Part shown: in pieces, positions 1 through 5,397 of the stretch | How positions within the stretch are numbered: position 1 is the first letter of the stretch | How the letters are laid out: each line of letters starts with the position of its first letter | Made by a program: the position numbers and the translations under genes | Notes under the pieces: generated by a model | Told to the model about the DNA's origin: nothing | The model's input: only the letters and a program-made list of their open reading frames with translations | Database searches by the model: none | Assembly (NCBI GenBank): GCA_034429275.1 | Contig: DAOUFU010000177.1 | Location: forward strand, 1 to 5,921 | Length of the DNA: 5,921 nucleotides | Reading direction: 5' to 3' | DNA from: DAOUFU01 sp034429275 | Lineage (GTDB): Bacteria > Chloroflexota > Anaerolineae > Aggregatilineales > Aggregatilineaceae

Positions 1-101
1 ATAAAGAATGAATTTACAACAGGGGCAAGATTAATGATTGGGCGGGTCCCGGTCTTCGTCCTGTGACATCCTTCTCGCAGGTGATCGGCGCGCGGCGATT
101 T

Positions 102-114
102 GGGCAATTTGCCC
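102..114. promoter_or_regulatory. Short palindrome upstream of the first gene, possible operator
   Basis: GGGCAA-T-TTGCCC is a perfect 6+6 inverted repeat around one central base. It ends about 35 bp before the -10 box at 149-154, so it lies just upstream of the expected -35 position. A role as a regulator site is only inferred from position; 6-bp arms can arise by chance in GC-rich DNA. Confidence 0.2.
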
Positions 115-145
115 TATAGGTGGTGTCCAAAGGCTGGGCGAGGTG

Positions 146-154
146 TGCTATACT
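146..154 (+). promoter_or_regulatory. Extended -10 promoter for the hypothetical gene
   Basis: TGC-TATACT matches the extended -10 pattern (TGnTATAAT) at five of six hexamer bases. No convincing -35 is seen 16-18 bp upstream, which is common when the TG extension is present. Transcription would begin near 161, giving a leader of about 36 nt that contains the ribosome binding site AAGGGAG at 181-187. Confidence 0.5.
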
Positions 155-196
155 CGCGCCATTTCCCTCATCAGACTATTAAGGGAGTGCTGCGCG

Positions 197-613
197 ATGC
201 GTCACTATCAATCTCTCGACCATGTACAGATCGACCCGGTGAACAACACCCTGTTGATCGACAGTTCCGCCGAAGCGCCGGGACTCACCTCGGTGTGGTT
301 TGGGCGCGAAGGTCTGTATGTCAGCGTGTCGGCCAGTTATGGTCCGGTCGAATTGGCGCTGCGTCCTCGGCAGCACGACCTGGTCACCAGCCTCTCGCAG
401 TTGCGGCCCACCGAGCGTCTGAGCGTGATGCGCATGGTGGGGACGGGGCAGGCTCACCTGGGATTGGGACTTTCGACCAATGGTGAGCTGCTGCTGCGCG
501 CGGCGATTGTGGCCGACGCGACCGGTCACTGCGCGCTGAACCTGGTACTCAGCGCGGAGGCGCGCCGCCAGTTGTTCACGTGGCTGGGCGTGGAGAACGA
601 CTCCGTCGCTTAG
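197..613 (+). CDS. Hypothetical protein, 138 aa
   Basis: I do not recognise this protein. The reading frame stays open upstream to 38, but the ATG at 197 is preferred: it has AAGGGAG (181-187) nine bases before it, and the -10 box at 146-154 would lie inside the longer version. The product begins MRHYQSLDHVQIDP and is soluble-looking, with no signal peptide or membrane segment. Alternating hydrophobic stretches (residues 17-22, 30-57 and 87-119) suggest a largely beta fold. A charged helical segment follows at 60-80 (around SQLRPTERLSVMRM) and another at the C-terminus (SAEARRQLFTWLG, 119-131). A single cysteine (112) and no obvious catalytic motif are seen. It forms its own transcription unit, with a promoter at 146-154 and a terminator at 668-703, so no functional link to the gcv genes is implied. 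It could be a lineage-specific regulatory or binding protein; the function is unknown. Confidence 0.75.
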   Translation: MRHYQSLDHVQIDPVNNTLLIDSSAEAPGLTSVWFGREGLYVSVSASYGPVELALRPRQHDLVTSLSQLRPTERLSVMRMVGTGQAHLGLGLSTNGELLLRAAIVADATGHCALNLVLSAEARRQLFTWLGVENDSVA

Positions 614-667
614 GCCGGGCGATCTGCTGACTATCATTCGGTTGGCTCACCGGGGGCGGTGATGCCG

Positions 668-703
668 GGTGCTGCGTGCCTGCCGCGCGCAGCACCTTTT
701 TTT
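668..703 (+). terminator. Strong intrinsic terminator after the hypothetical gene
   Basis: GGTGCTGCGTGC (668-679) pairs with GCGCGCAGCACC (685-696) through a 12-bp stem with one G-T wobble and a CTGCC loop. Seven T residues follow at 697-703. This is a textbook rho-independent terminator, 55 bp after the stop codon, and it separates the first gene from the gcv region. Confidence 0.92.
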
Positions 704-753
704 GTTCTGTCCGAGGGGATGGGTGGATTCCAGTTGAGTTCACGCTCTGCGCC

Positions 754-807
754 GGATGCTCAAGCATCCGCGGATGCTTGAACATCCGGGGATGCTCAAG
801 CACTTTG
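754..807. repeat. Three tandem 18-bp palindromic units
   Basis: Units start at 754, 772 and 790, each beginning GGATGCT. The first two are small imperfect palindromes: GGATGCTCAAGCATCC, then GGATGCTTGAACATCC, with the central TCAA/TTGA inverted between them. The third runs directly into the terminal repeat of the adjacent element (CTCAAGCACTTTG, 795-807). No gene overlaps this stretch. It could be a regulator-binding array or debris from repeated insertion; the sequence does not decide. Confidence 0.6.
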
Positions 808-888
808 GCCAATTGATCGGGTATGAGAGGGCGAAGGGCCGGACTCTCGCGGGTCGCCCTGGCCGGTTATTTTCTCAAAGTGCATGAG
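795..888 (-). repeat. 94-bp short form of the palindromic element, inverted orientation
   Basis: The ends are inverted repeats, CTCAAGCACTTTG (795-807) and CAAAGTGCATGAG (876-888), matching at 12 of 13 positions. Read on the - strand, the left arm (TTGAGAAAATAACCGG, then GACCCGCGAGAGTCCGGCC) matches the left arm at 5104-5155 almost base for base. The right arm (CCCGATCAATTGGCCAAAGTGC) matches 5281-5305. The central cloverleaf of the 207-bp copies is missing, and the arms join at GGCC (837-840). The copy is non-coding and carries no transposase. Confidence 0.8.
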
Positions 889-971
889 CGTGCGGCGAAA
901 CGGCGGCGTGAACTTTCGTGAAATGTACCTGGACGGACGGATTGGAGAAGTGCAAAAGGGCGGGCAGCAGC

Positions 972-977
972 TATAAT
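972..977 (+). promoter_or_regulatory. -10 box of the gcvH promoter
   Basis: TATAAT is a perfect -10 consensus, 110 bp before the gcvH start codon. No good -35 hexamer is visible at 16-18 bp spacing, and there is no TG extension, so activity may depend on an activator or on the AT-poor local context. The predicted start near 984 leaves a leader of about 100 nt. Confidence 0.45.
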
Positions 978-983
978 GGGAGT

Positions 984-1087
984 AATGATCCGGTGCGCTC
1001 TGGGCACAACCCTCAGCGCGCCGGGAGGTTGGAGACTTTGGTGGCGGGCAGGCGTAACGCCCTGCCTGGTCAGAAAGGACATTTGGC
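984..1087 (+). promoter_or_regulatory. Structured 5' leader of gcvH
   Basis: Two stem-loops are visible. The first is GGTGCGCT (992-999) with AGCGCGCC (1015-1022), 8 bp with one G-T wobble; above a small internal loop it continues as GGG (1002-1004) with CCC (1010-1012), closed by CACAA. The second is GGCAGGCG (1047-1054) with CG-C-CCTGCC (1058-1066), with one bulged base and a TAA loop, ending about nine bases before the ribosome binding site AAGGA (1075-1079). I looked for the conserved glycine riboswitch core and do not see it. A regulatory role is inferred from location and structure only. Confidence 0.35.
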
Positions 1088-1486
1088 ATGGCCTGGAACA
1101 CACCTGATAACCTGAAATATACCGAAAATGACGAATGGCTGCTGGTCGAGGGCGCGACGGCTAAAGTCGGGCTGACGGATTATGCGCAAGACCAGCTTTC
1201 GGACATTGTCTTTGTTGATATGCAGGCGGAAGTGGGCAGCAAGCTGGATGCAGGCGACGCATTCGCCACCGTCGAGAGCGTGAAAGCCGCCTCGGACGTG
1301 TATACACCGGTGGGCGGCGAGGTAGTGGCGGTGAACAGCGCACTCGATGACTCACCCGAAGTGATCAACAGCGATCCTTATGGGGCGGGGTGGATGATTC
1401 AGATCAAGCTCAGTGATCCGGGGCAGGTGGCCAAACTGATGGATGCCGCCGCCTATGCCAAGCACTGCGCGGACCGTGCGAGTTAG
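1088..1486 (+). CDS. gcvH: Glycine cleavage system H protein
   Basis: The 132-aa product is the lipoyl carrier of the glycine cleavage system. It accepts the aminomethyl group from the P-protein, presents it to the T-protein, and is reoxidised by the L-protein. Family hallmarks are clear: the N-terminal WNTPDNLKYTENDEW; GLTDYAQDQLSDIVFVDMQ around 28-46; and the lipoylation hairpin TVESVKAASDVYTPVGGEV around 61-79, with Lys66 as the modified lysine. VNSALDDSPEVINSDPYGAGWMIQI follows toward the C-terminus. Length is normal for the family. AAGGA (1075-1079), eight bases before the ATG, supports the start. gcvPA lies 450 bp downstream instead of the usual few bases, because a 207-bp repeat element and further non-coding DNA separate them. 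gcvH may therefore be transcribed separately from its own TATAAT box at 972-977. Cytoplasmic. The family assignment is secure. Confidence 0.97.
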   Translation: MAWNTPDNLKYTENDEWLLVEGATAKVGLTDYAQDQLSDIVFVDMQAEVGSKLDAGDAFATVESVKAASDVYTPVGGEVVAVNSALDDSPEVINSDPYGAGWMIQIKLSDPGQVAKLMDAAAYAKHCADRAS

Positions 1487-1501
1487 CGCCTGGGGGCGTG
1501 C

Positions 1502-1708
1502 CTGATGGTCGTTGAGAGAACACCTGGTTATGGCGGCTCGCGTGAGTCTGGCCTCACCCCCACCTTCGCCGCGCCCTTTAGGCGCGTTGTCGGTTGCCCC
1601 CTCTCCGAAAATTTTCGGAGAAGGGGCGAAGCGGCCTGGTTTTGGCCGCGCGGGGGTGAGGCCGGTCATTCGCCCACCCTATCCAGTCAAGTTGCCAAAG
1701 TGCATCAG
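1502..1708 (+). repeat. 207-bp MITE-like palindromic element with cloverleaf core (copy A)
   Basis: Ends are CTGATGGTCGTTG (1502-1514) and CAAAGTGCATCAG (1696-1708), inverted repeats matching at 10 of 13. Inside, GGCCTCACCCCC (1550-1561) and GGGGGTGAGGCC (1652-1663) form a perfect 12-bp outer stem. It encloses three hairpins: CGCGCC/GGCGCG (1570-1586, loop CTTTA), a 32-nt palindrome centred on AAAATTTT with one mismatch (1596-1627), and GCGGCC/GGCCGC (1631-1649). Open frames across it have no recognisable product. It matches 5104-5310 in length and layout. It splits gcvH from gcvPA. The lack of a T-run after the hairpins argues against a simple terminator, although the structure could attenuate or protect mRNA. 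Confidence 0.85.
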
Positions 1709-1753
1709 GTGCGCCTGGGGTCGGGCGATATGTCTCGGCAAGGTGCATATTGT

Positions 1754-1780
1754 GTAGGGGTGAGCACGACTCGCCCCTAC
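1754..1780. repeat. Isolated 27-bp palindrome upstream of gcvPA
   Basis: GTAGGGGTGAG (1754-1764) pairs with CTCGCCCCTAC (1770-1780), 11 bp with one G-T wobble and a CACGA loop. No T-run follows, so it is not a standard terminator. It is unrelated in sequence to the 207-bp element next to it and resembles REP-like intergenic palindromes. It would form a stable hairpin in a gcvH-gcvPA read-through transcript. Confidence 0.6.
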
Positions 1781-1790
1781 CAGGCCGGGT

Positions 1791-1817
1791 TTGCGATCAT
1801 TAACTGTAGAATAGTAT
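1791..1817 (+). promoter_or_regulatory. Possible weak promoter for gcvPA-gcvPB
   Basis: This is the AT-richest part of the gap before gcvPA. TTGCGA (1791-1796) and TAGTAT (1812-1817) lie 15 bp apart, and TGTAGAAT (1805-1812) is an alternative -10. Both are imperfect. The call rests mainly on the need for transcription after the repeat-filled gap; read-through from gcvH is equally possible. Confidence 0.2.
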
Positions 1818-1936
1818 CTGCATTTGTTTTTTTAAGGACGCCTGCGTGCCTCACTCTGACTGGGCGCAAGGTGTATAGCGCGAACGGCTCGACGTGTGGG
1901 GCTGCTGTGTTTACCGTTTGAAACAGGAGACATTTC

Positions 1937-3283
1937 ATGACCTATATACCGCATACCGAGGCGGACCGCGCCGCGATGCTCAAAGCGATCGGCGTGGACT
2001 CGCTGGAGGATTTGTTTGAAGCGGTCCCGGCAGAGCAGCGGTTTCCCACGCTGAACCTGCCGCCCGCGCTCAGCGAAATGGAGGTCGCCTGGGAGATGGG
2101 CGGCCTGGCCAGCGCTAACGCTGCTGCCAACGAATACGCCTGTTTCCTCGGCGCGGGCGCGTACAATCACTTCGTGCCGAGCGTGATCAATCACCTGCTG
2201 CTGCGCGGCGAGTTCTACACCGCCTACACGCCCTATCAGCCCGAACTGAGCCAGGGCACGCTCCAGGCGATCTATGAGTACCAGAGCATGATGTGCGCGC
2301 TGACCGGCATGGAGGTTGCCAACGCCAGCCACTACGACGGCGCGACCGCCCTGGCCGAAGCCGTGATCGTGGGCAATGCGCACTTTCGCGGCAAGCGCCA
2401 GAAGGTGATCGTCAGCCCCGGCGTGCACCCCCAGTATCGCCAGGTGATGCGCACCTATCACCAGGGCAATGCCCTCAAATTCGTGGGCGACAAGGGGAGC
2501 GCGACCATCCCCGACCTGATGGATATGCTCGACGATGACACCATGATGATGGTGGTGGCCTACCCGGATTTCTTCGGGCAGGTGAATGCATTCGCCGGGC
2601 TGGCCCAGGCGGTGCACGATGCGGGCGCGCTGCTGTGCATGGTGGTTGATCCGATTGCGCTCGGCCTGTTCAAGTCGCCGGGCGAGTTGGGCGCGGATAT
2701 CGTGGTAGGCGAGGGGCAGCCGCTCGGCATCCCGTTGAGCTTTGGCGGGCCGTACCTGGGCTTCTTCGCCACGCGCGAGTCGCTGGTGCGCAAGATTTCG
2801 GGACGCATTGTGGGGCAGACGGTCGATAAGCATGGCCGCCGTGCCTTCGTGATGACGCTGCGCCCGCGCGAGCAGGACATCCGCCGCGAGAAGGCGACCA
2901 GCAACATCTGCACCAACCAGGGCCTGATGGCGCTGGCGGCGTGCATCTATATGAGCGTGATGGGCAAGCATGGCCTGCGCCGCGTGGCGGAACTGTGCTA
3001 TCACAAGGCGCACTACGCCGCCCAGGAAATCAACGCGCTGGAAGACTACAGCGTAGATTTCAGCAAGCCGTTCTTCAAAGAATTCGTGGTCACCTGCCCG
3101 AAGCCGGTGCCGGTCATCAATGCATACCTGCTGCGCGAGCACGGCATCATCGGCGGCTATGACCTGAGCCGCGATTATGCGGGGCGCGAGAACCAGATGC
3201 TGGTCGCGGTGACCGAGACCAACCCCAAAGAAGAGATCGATGTGCTGGTGGCGGCGCTGGACCTGGCGGCGCACGAAGCATAA
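1937..3283 (+). CDS. gcvPA: Glycine dehydrogenase (decarboxylating) subunit 1
   Basis: The 448-aa product is the alpha subunit of the split P-protein. With GcvPB it decarboxylates glycine and loads the aminomethyl group on lipoyl-GcvH. Family features include the N-terminal YIPHTEADRAAML; YTPYQPELSQG near 97-107 followed by YEYQSMMCALTGMEVANASHYDG; a central segment VVAYPDFFGQVNAF; the GEGQPLG and SFGGPYLGFFATR segments; and the region GRIVGQTVD, RAFVMTLRPREQDIRREKATSNICTNQ. Length is usual for GcvPA. This subunit is homologous to the N-terminal half of single-chain GcvP and lacks the PLP lysine, which is in GcvPB. AGGAG (1925-1929), seven bases before the ATG, fixes the start. gcvPB begins 47 bp downstream with its own ribosome binding site, so the two are almost certainly cotranscribed. 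The long open frame antisense to it is a codon-bias shadow. Confidence 0.97.
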   Translation: MTYIPHTEADRAAMLKAIGVDSLEDLFEAVPAEQRFPTLNLPPALSEMEVAWEMGGLASANAAANEYACFLGAGAYNHFVPSVINHLLLRGEFYTAYTPYQPELSQGTLQAIYEYQSMMCALTGMEVANASHYDGATALAEAVIVGNAHFRGKRQKVIVSPGVHPQYRQVMRTYHQGNALKFVGDKGSATIPDLMDMLDDDTMMMVVAYPDFFGQVNAFAGLAQAVHDAGALLCMVVDPIALGLFKSPGELGADIVVGEGQPLGIPLSFGGPYLGFFATRESLVRKISGRIVGQTVDKHGRRAFVMTLRPREQDIRREKATSNICTNQGLMALAACIYMSVMGKHGLRRVAELCYHKAHYAAQEINALEDYSVDFSKPFFKEFVVTCPKPVPVINAYLLREHGIIGGYDLSRDYAGRENQMLVAVTETNPKEEIDVLVAALDLAAHEA

Positions 3284-3330
3284 ACGGCTGGCACGCGTAA
3301 AAATACTTACCACAGACAGGACGACTGACG

Positions 3331-4923
3331 ATGTGTGCTAAACGAACCAGAACCAAAGACGTAGAGTTAAACCTGACTGCCGGTGCGCCAGCCGCCCCGA
3401 ATGCCGAGACCTCTGCACCGCAGACTGCTGCACCGGAAGCTGCTCCCCCACCGCTTGAGCCGCTGATCTACGACCTGGGGTCGCCGGGCCGCAGCGCGAT
3501 CAACCTGCCCGCGCCGGACGTGCCGTTCGCCGACCTGCCGGAGCACCTGCTGCGCGCCGATCTCGACCTGCCCGAAGTCAGCGAGATGGACGCGGTGCGC
3601 CACTTCGTGCACCTGAGCCAGCTTAACCACGCGGTGGATACCGGGTTTTACCCGCTGGGGTCGTGCACCATGAAGTACAACCCCAAGCTGAATGAAGACA
3701 TGGCGCGACTGCCGGGGTTTGCCCAGTTGCACCCGCTGCAGGACCCGGAATCGGCGCAGGGCGCGCTGGCGCTGATGTATGAGCTGCAAACCTGGCTGGC
3801 CGAGATCAGCGGGATGAAGGGCGTCAGCCTGCAACCGGCAGCGGGTGCTCAGGGCGAGTTCGCGGGAATCCTGATGATCCGCGCCTATCACCTGGCCAAC
3901 GGCGAGGGACACCGCACCAGGATCATTGTGCCGGACAGTGCGCACGGCACCAACCCGGCCACTACCGCGATGGCCGGTCTGCAGGTGGTCGAAATTCCAT
4001 CAGACGCCAACGGCGACGTGGACCTGGACAAGCTGCGCGAAGTCTGCGGCGAAGACCTGGCGGGCATGATGATCACCGTGCCCAACACGCTGGGCGTGTT
4101 CGAGCGTCACATCAAGGACATTGTGGAAATCATTCACGGCTGCGGCGGGCTGATGTATATGGATGGCGCGAATATGAACGCCATGCTGGGGGTCGCCAAG
4201 CCCGGCGAGCTGGGCTTCGACGTGATGCATTACAACCTGCACAAAACCTTCAGCACGCCGCACGGCGGCGGCGGTCCCGGCAGCGGGCCGGTGGCCGTCG
4301 GCGAGAAGCTGCTGCCATTCCTGCCGGGGCCGATTGTCGCCAAACTTGAAGAGGGCGACATGGACACCCCGCCGCTCTACGGCTGGGTCATGCCGGAGAA
4401 AAGCATCGGGCGGCTGAAGGCGTTTGGCGGTAACTTCGGGATGATGGAACGCGCCTATGCCTATATCGCCATTCACGGGCCGGACGGCCTGCGCGCCGTG
4501 ACAGATCACGCGGTGCTCAACGCCAACTACATCCGCGCGGCGCTGAAGGATGTCTATCCCATGCCGTTTGACCGCATCTGCGGGCACGAATTTGTGTGCA
4601 GCGGTCACTGGAGCGATGCCGAAGGTGTGCACGCGCTGGATGTCTCTAAGCGGCTGATGGATTTTGGCATTCACCCGCCGACCAACTACTTCCCGCTGAT
4701 TGTGCCCGAAGCGCTGCTGATCGAACCGACTGAGACCGAATCCAAAGAGGCGTGCGACCAGTTCATCGCGGCCATGAAGCAGATCGCCGAAGAAGCGCGG
4801 ACTCAGCCGGAGCTGCTGCACGATGCGCCCCACATCACGCCGGTCGGGCGCGTGGACGACGTGCGCGCCGCCAAGGAACTCAACCTGTGCTGCCGCGTGC
4901 TGCCCGACTGGTCCAAAGGGTAG
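3331..4923 (+). CDS. gcvPB: Glycine dehydrogenase (decarboxylating) subunit 2, with N-terminal Ala/Pro-rich extension
   Basis: The 530-aa product is the PLP-binding beta subunit of the split P-protein, cytoplasmic, partner of GcvPA. PLP site residues are visible: NLHKTFSTPHGGGGPGSGP with the Schiff-base lysine at Lys305; YMDGANMNA with Asp278, expected to contact the cofactor ring nitrogen; DSAHGTNPA with His205; and QPAAGAQGE near 169-177. GSCTMKYNPK (110-119) is another family signature. Residues about 14-46 are an Ala/Pro-rich stretch (APAAPNAETSAPQTAAPEAAPPP) that precedes the usual start region LIYDLGSPGRSAINLPAPDVP. This makes the protein somewhat longer than I would expect for the family. 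AGGA (3318-3321), nine bases before the ATG, and the absence of another Met before residue 85 or so support the start, so the extension appears real. An intrinsic terminator follows at 4974-5002. gcvT is not found. Confidence 0.97.
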   Translation: MCAKRTRTKDVELNLTAGAPAAPNAETSAPQTAAPEAAPPPLEPLIYDLGSPGRSAINLPAPDVPFADLPEHLLRADLDLPEVSEMDAVRHFVHLSQLNHAVDTGFYPLGSCTMKYNPKLNEDMARLPGFAQLHPLQDPESAQGALALMYELQTWLAEISGMKGVSLQPAAGAQGEFAGILMIRAYHLANGEGHRTRIIVPDSAHGTNPATTAMAGLQVVEIPSDANGDVDLDKLREVCGEDLAGMMITVPNTLGVFERHIKDIVEIIHGCGGLMYMDGANMNAMLGVAKPGELGFDVMHYNLHKTFSTPHGGGGPGSGPVAVGEKLLPFLPGPIVAKLEEGDMDTPPLYGWVMPEKSIGRLKAFGGNFGMMERAYAYIAIHGPDGLRAVTDHAVLNANYIRAALKDVYPMPFDRICGHEFVCSGHWSDAEGVHALDVSKRLMDFGIHPPTNYFPLIVPEALLIEPTETESKEACDQFIAAMKQIAEEARTQPELLHDAPHITPVGRVDDVRAAKELNLCCRVLPDWSKG

Positions 4924-4973
4924 GGCGGCGCAGGAATTCGCCTGATCCGGCAGGGTGAGGGTAGGTGATTCAG

Positions 4974-5002
4974 GGGCGAGAGGGGATGCTCTCGCCCTTT
5001 TT
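4974..5002 (+). terminator. Intrinsic terminator of the gcvPA-gcvPB unit
   Basis: GGGCGAGAG (4974-4982) and CTCTCGCCC (4989-4997) form a perfect 9-bp stem with a GGGATG loop, followed by five T residues (4998-5002) and then GTTT. It lies 50 bp past the gcvPB stop codon and ends the glycine cleavage operon. Confidence 0.9.
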
Positions 5003-5035
5003 GTTTCCTGCGCGCGGGTGGGCGATCGGCGCGGC

Positions 5036-5093
5036 GAGAGGGGCGTTGCCGGGCGCATTCCATTTGCGGGGGTGAGGCGGTCATCTGCCGCCG
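5036..5093 (+). repeat. Degenerate right-half remnant of the palindromic element
   Basis: GAGAGGGGCG (5036-5045) and GCGGGGGTGAGGC followed by GGTCATC (5066-5085) align in order with the right half of the copy at 1618-1670, with a diverged segment between. No terminal repeat or left half is visible. It sits directly in front of the intact copy at 5104. The similarity is short but collinear, so I call it a decayed relic with moderate confidence. Confidence 0.4.
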
Positions 5094-5103
5094 GTTCCTT
5101 CTC

Positions 5104-5310
5104 CTGATGCACCTTGAGAAAACAACCGGCCAGGGTGACCCGCGAGAGTCCGGCCTCACCCCCGACCTGCGCGCCTCTTGCGAGGCGCTTGGTCTGCCCC
5201 CTCTCCGAAAATTTTCGGAGAGGGGGCGGAGCGGCGCGGTTTTGGCCGCGCGGGGGTGAGGCCAGCCGTTCGCCGCCCTCATATCCGATCACATGGCCAA
5301 AGTGCATCAG
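5104..5310 (+). repeat. 207-bp MITE-like palindromic element with cloverleaf core (copy B)
   Basis: Ends are CTGATGCACCTTG (5104-5116) and CAAAGTGCATCAG (5298-5310), inverted repeats matching at 12 of 13. The 12-bp outer stem GGCCTCACCCCC (5152-5163) / GGGGGTGAGGCC (5252-5263) encloses three hairpins. These are GCGCCTC/GAGGCGC (5171-5188, loop TTGC), a perfect 32-nt palindrome around AAAATTTT (5196-5227), and GCGCGG/CCGCGC (5234-5251). It is the best preserved copy in the window, the same length as the copy at 1502-1708, and lies between the gcvPB terminator and the promoter of the next gene. It has no coding content I can support. Confidence 0.88.
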
Positions 5311-5322
5311 GGGCAGGCGATG

Positions 5323-5351
5323 CGCATCAACCGAAACAGTTTTTTGATGCG
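5323..5351. promoter_or_regulatory. Inverted repeat upstream of the GlsB-type gene
   Basis: CGCATCAA (5323-5330) and TTGATGCG (5344-5351) are perfect 8-bp inverted arms around a 13-base spacer containing a T-run. It lies about 50 bp upstream of the -10 box at 5401. It could be an operator or a hairpin; a terminator is less likely because the T-run is in the loop. Confidence 0.3.
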
Positions 5352-5397
5352 TTCGATCTGCATGTTACCCCGGAGGCATAGGCGGCTGTATGATCTA

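Noticed and set aside
38..196. N-terminal extension of the first gene
   Set aside because: The frame is open, but it would include the promoter -10 and the ribosome binding site for the ATG at 197, and its composition is unlike the rest of the protein.
754..807. CRISPR array
   Set aside because: The 18-bp units abut each other with no spacers, number only three, and no cas gene is present.
984..1087. Glycine riboswitch upstream of gcvH
   Set aside because: The location is right, but the conserved aptamer core and tandem layout are not present, so only a structured leader is reported.
1596..1627. Intrinsic terminator for gcvH
   Set aside because: The hairpin is strong but is followed by AGC-rich sequence with no T-run, and it belongs to a repeat found elsewhere in unrelated contexts.
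1505..1921. 138-aa + strand open frame in the gcvH-gcvPA gap
   Set aside because: It spans the palindromic element, and the related frame in the other copy differs and has no conserved protein. No ribosome binding site or domain supports it.
1832..3313. 493-aa open frame on the - strand across gcvPA
   Set aside because: It is fully antisense to a secure family member, is rich in His, Arg and Ala as expected for a GC-biased shadow, and has no recognisable domain.
4000..5307. 435-aa open frame on the - strand across gcvPB and the downstream spacer
   Set aside because: It runs through gcvPB, the terminator and the palindromic element; its composition is that of a codon-bias shadow and no motif is seen.
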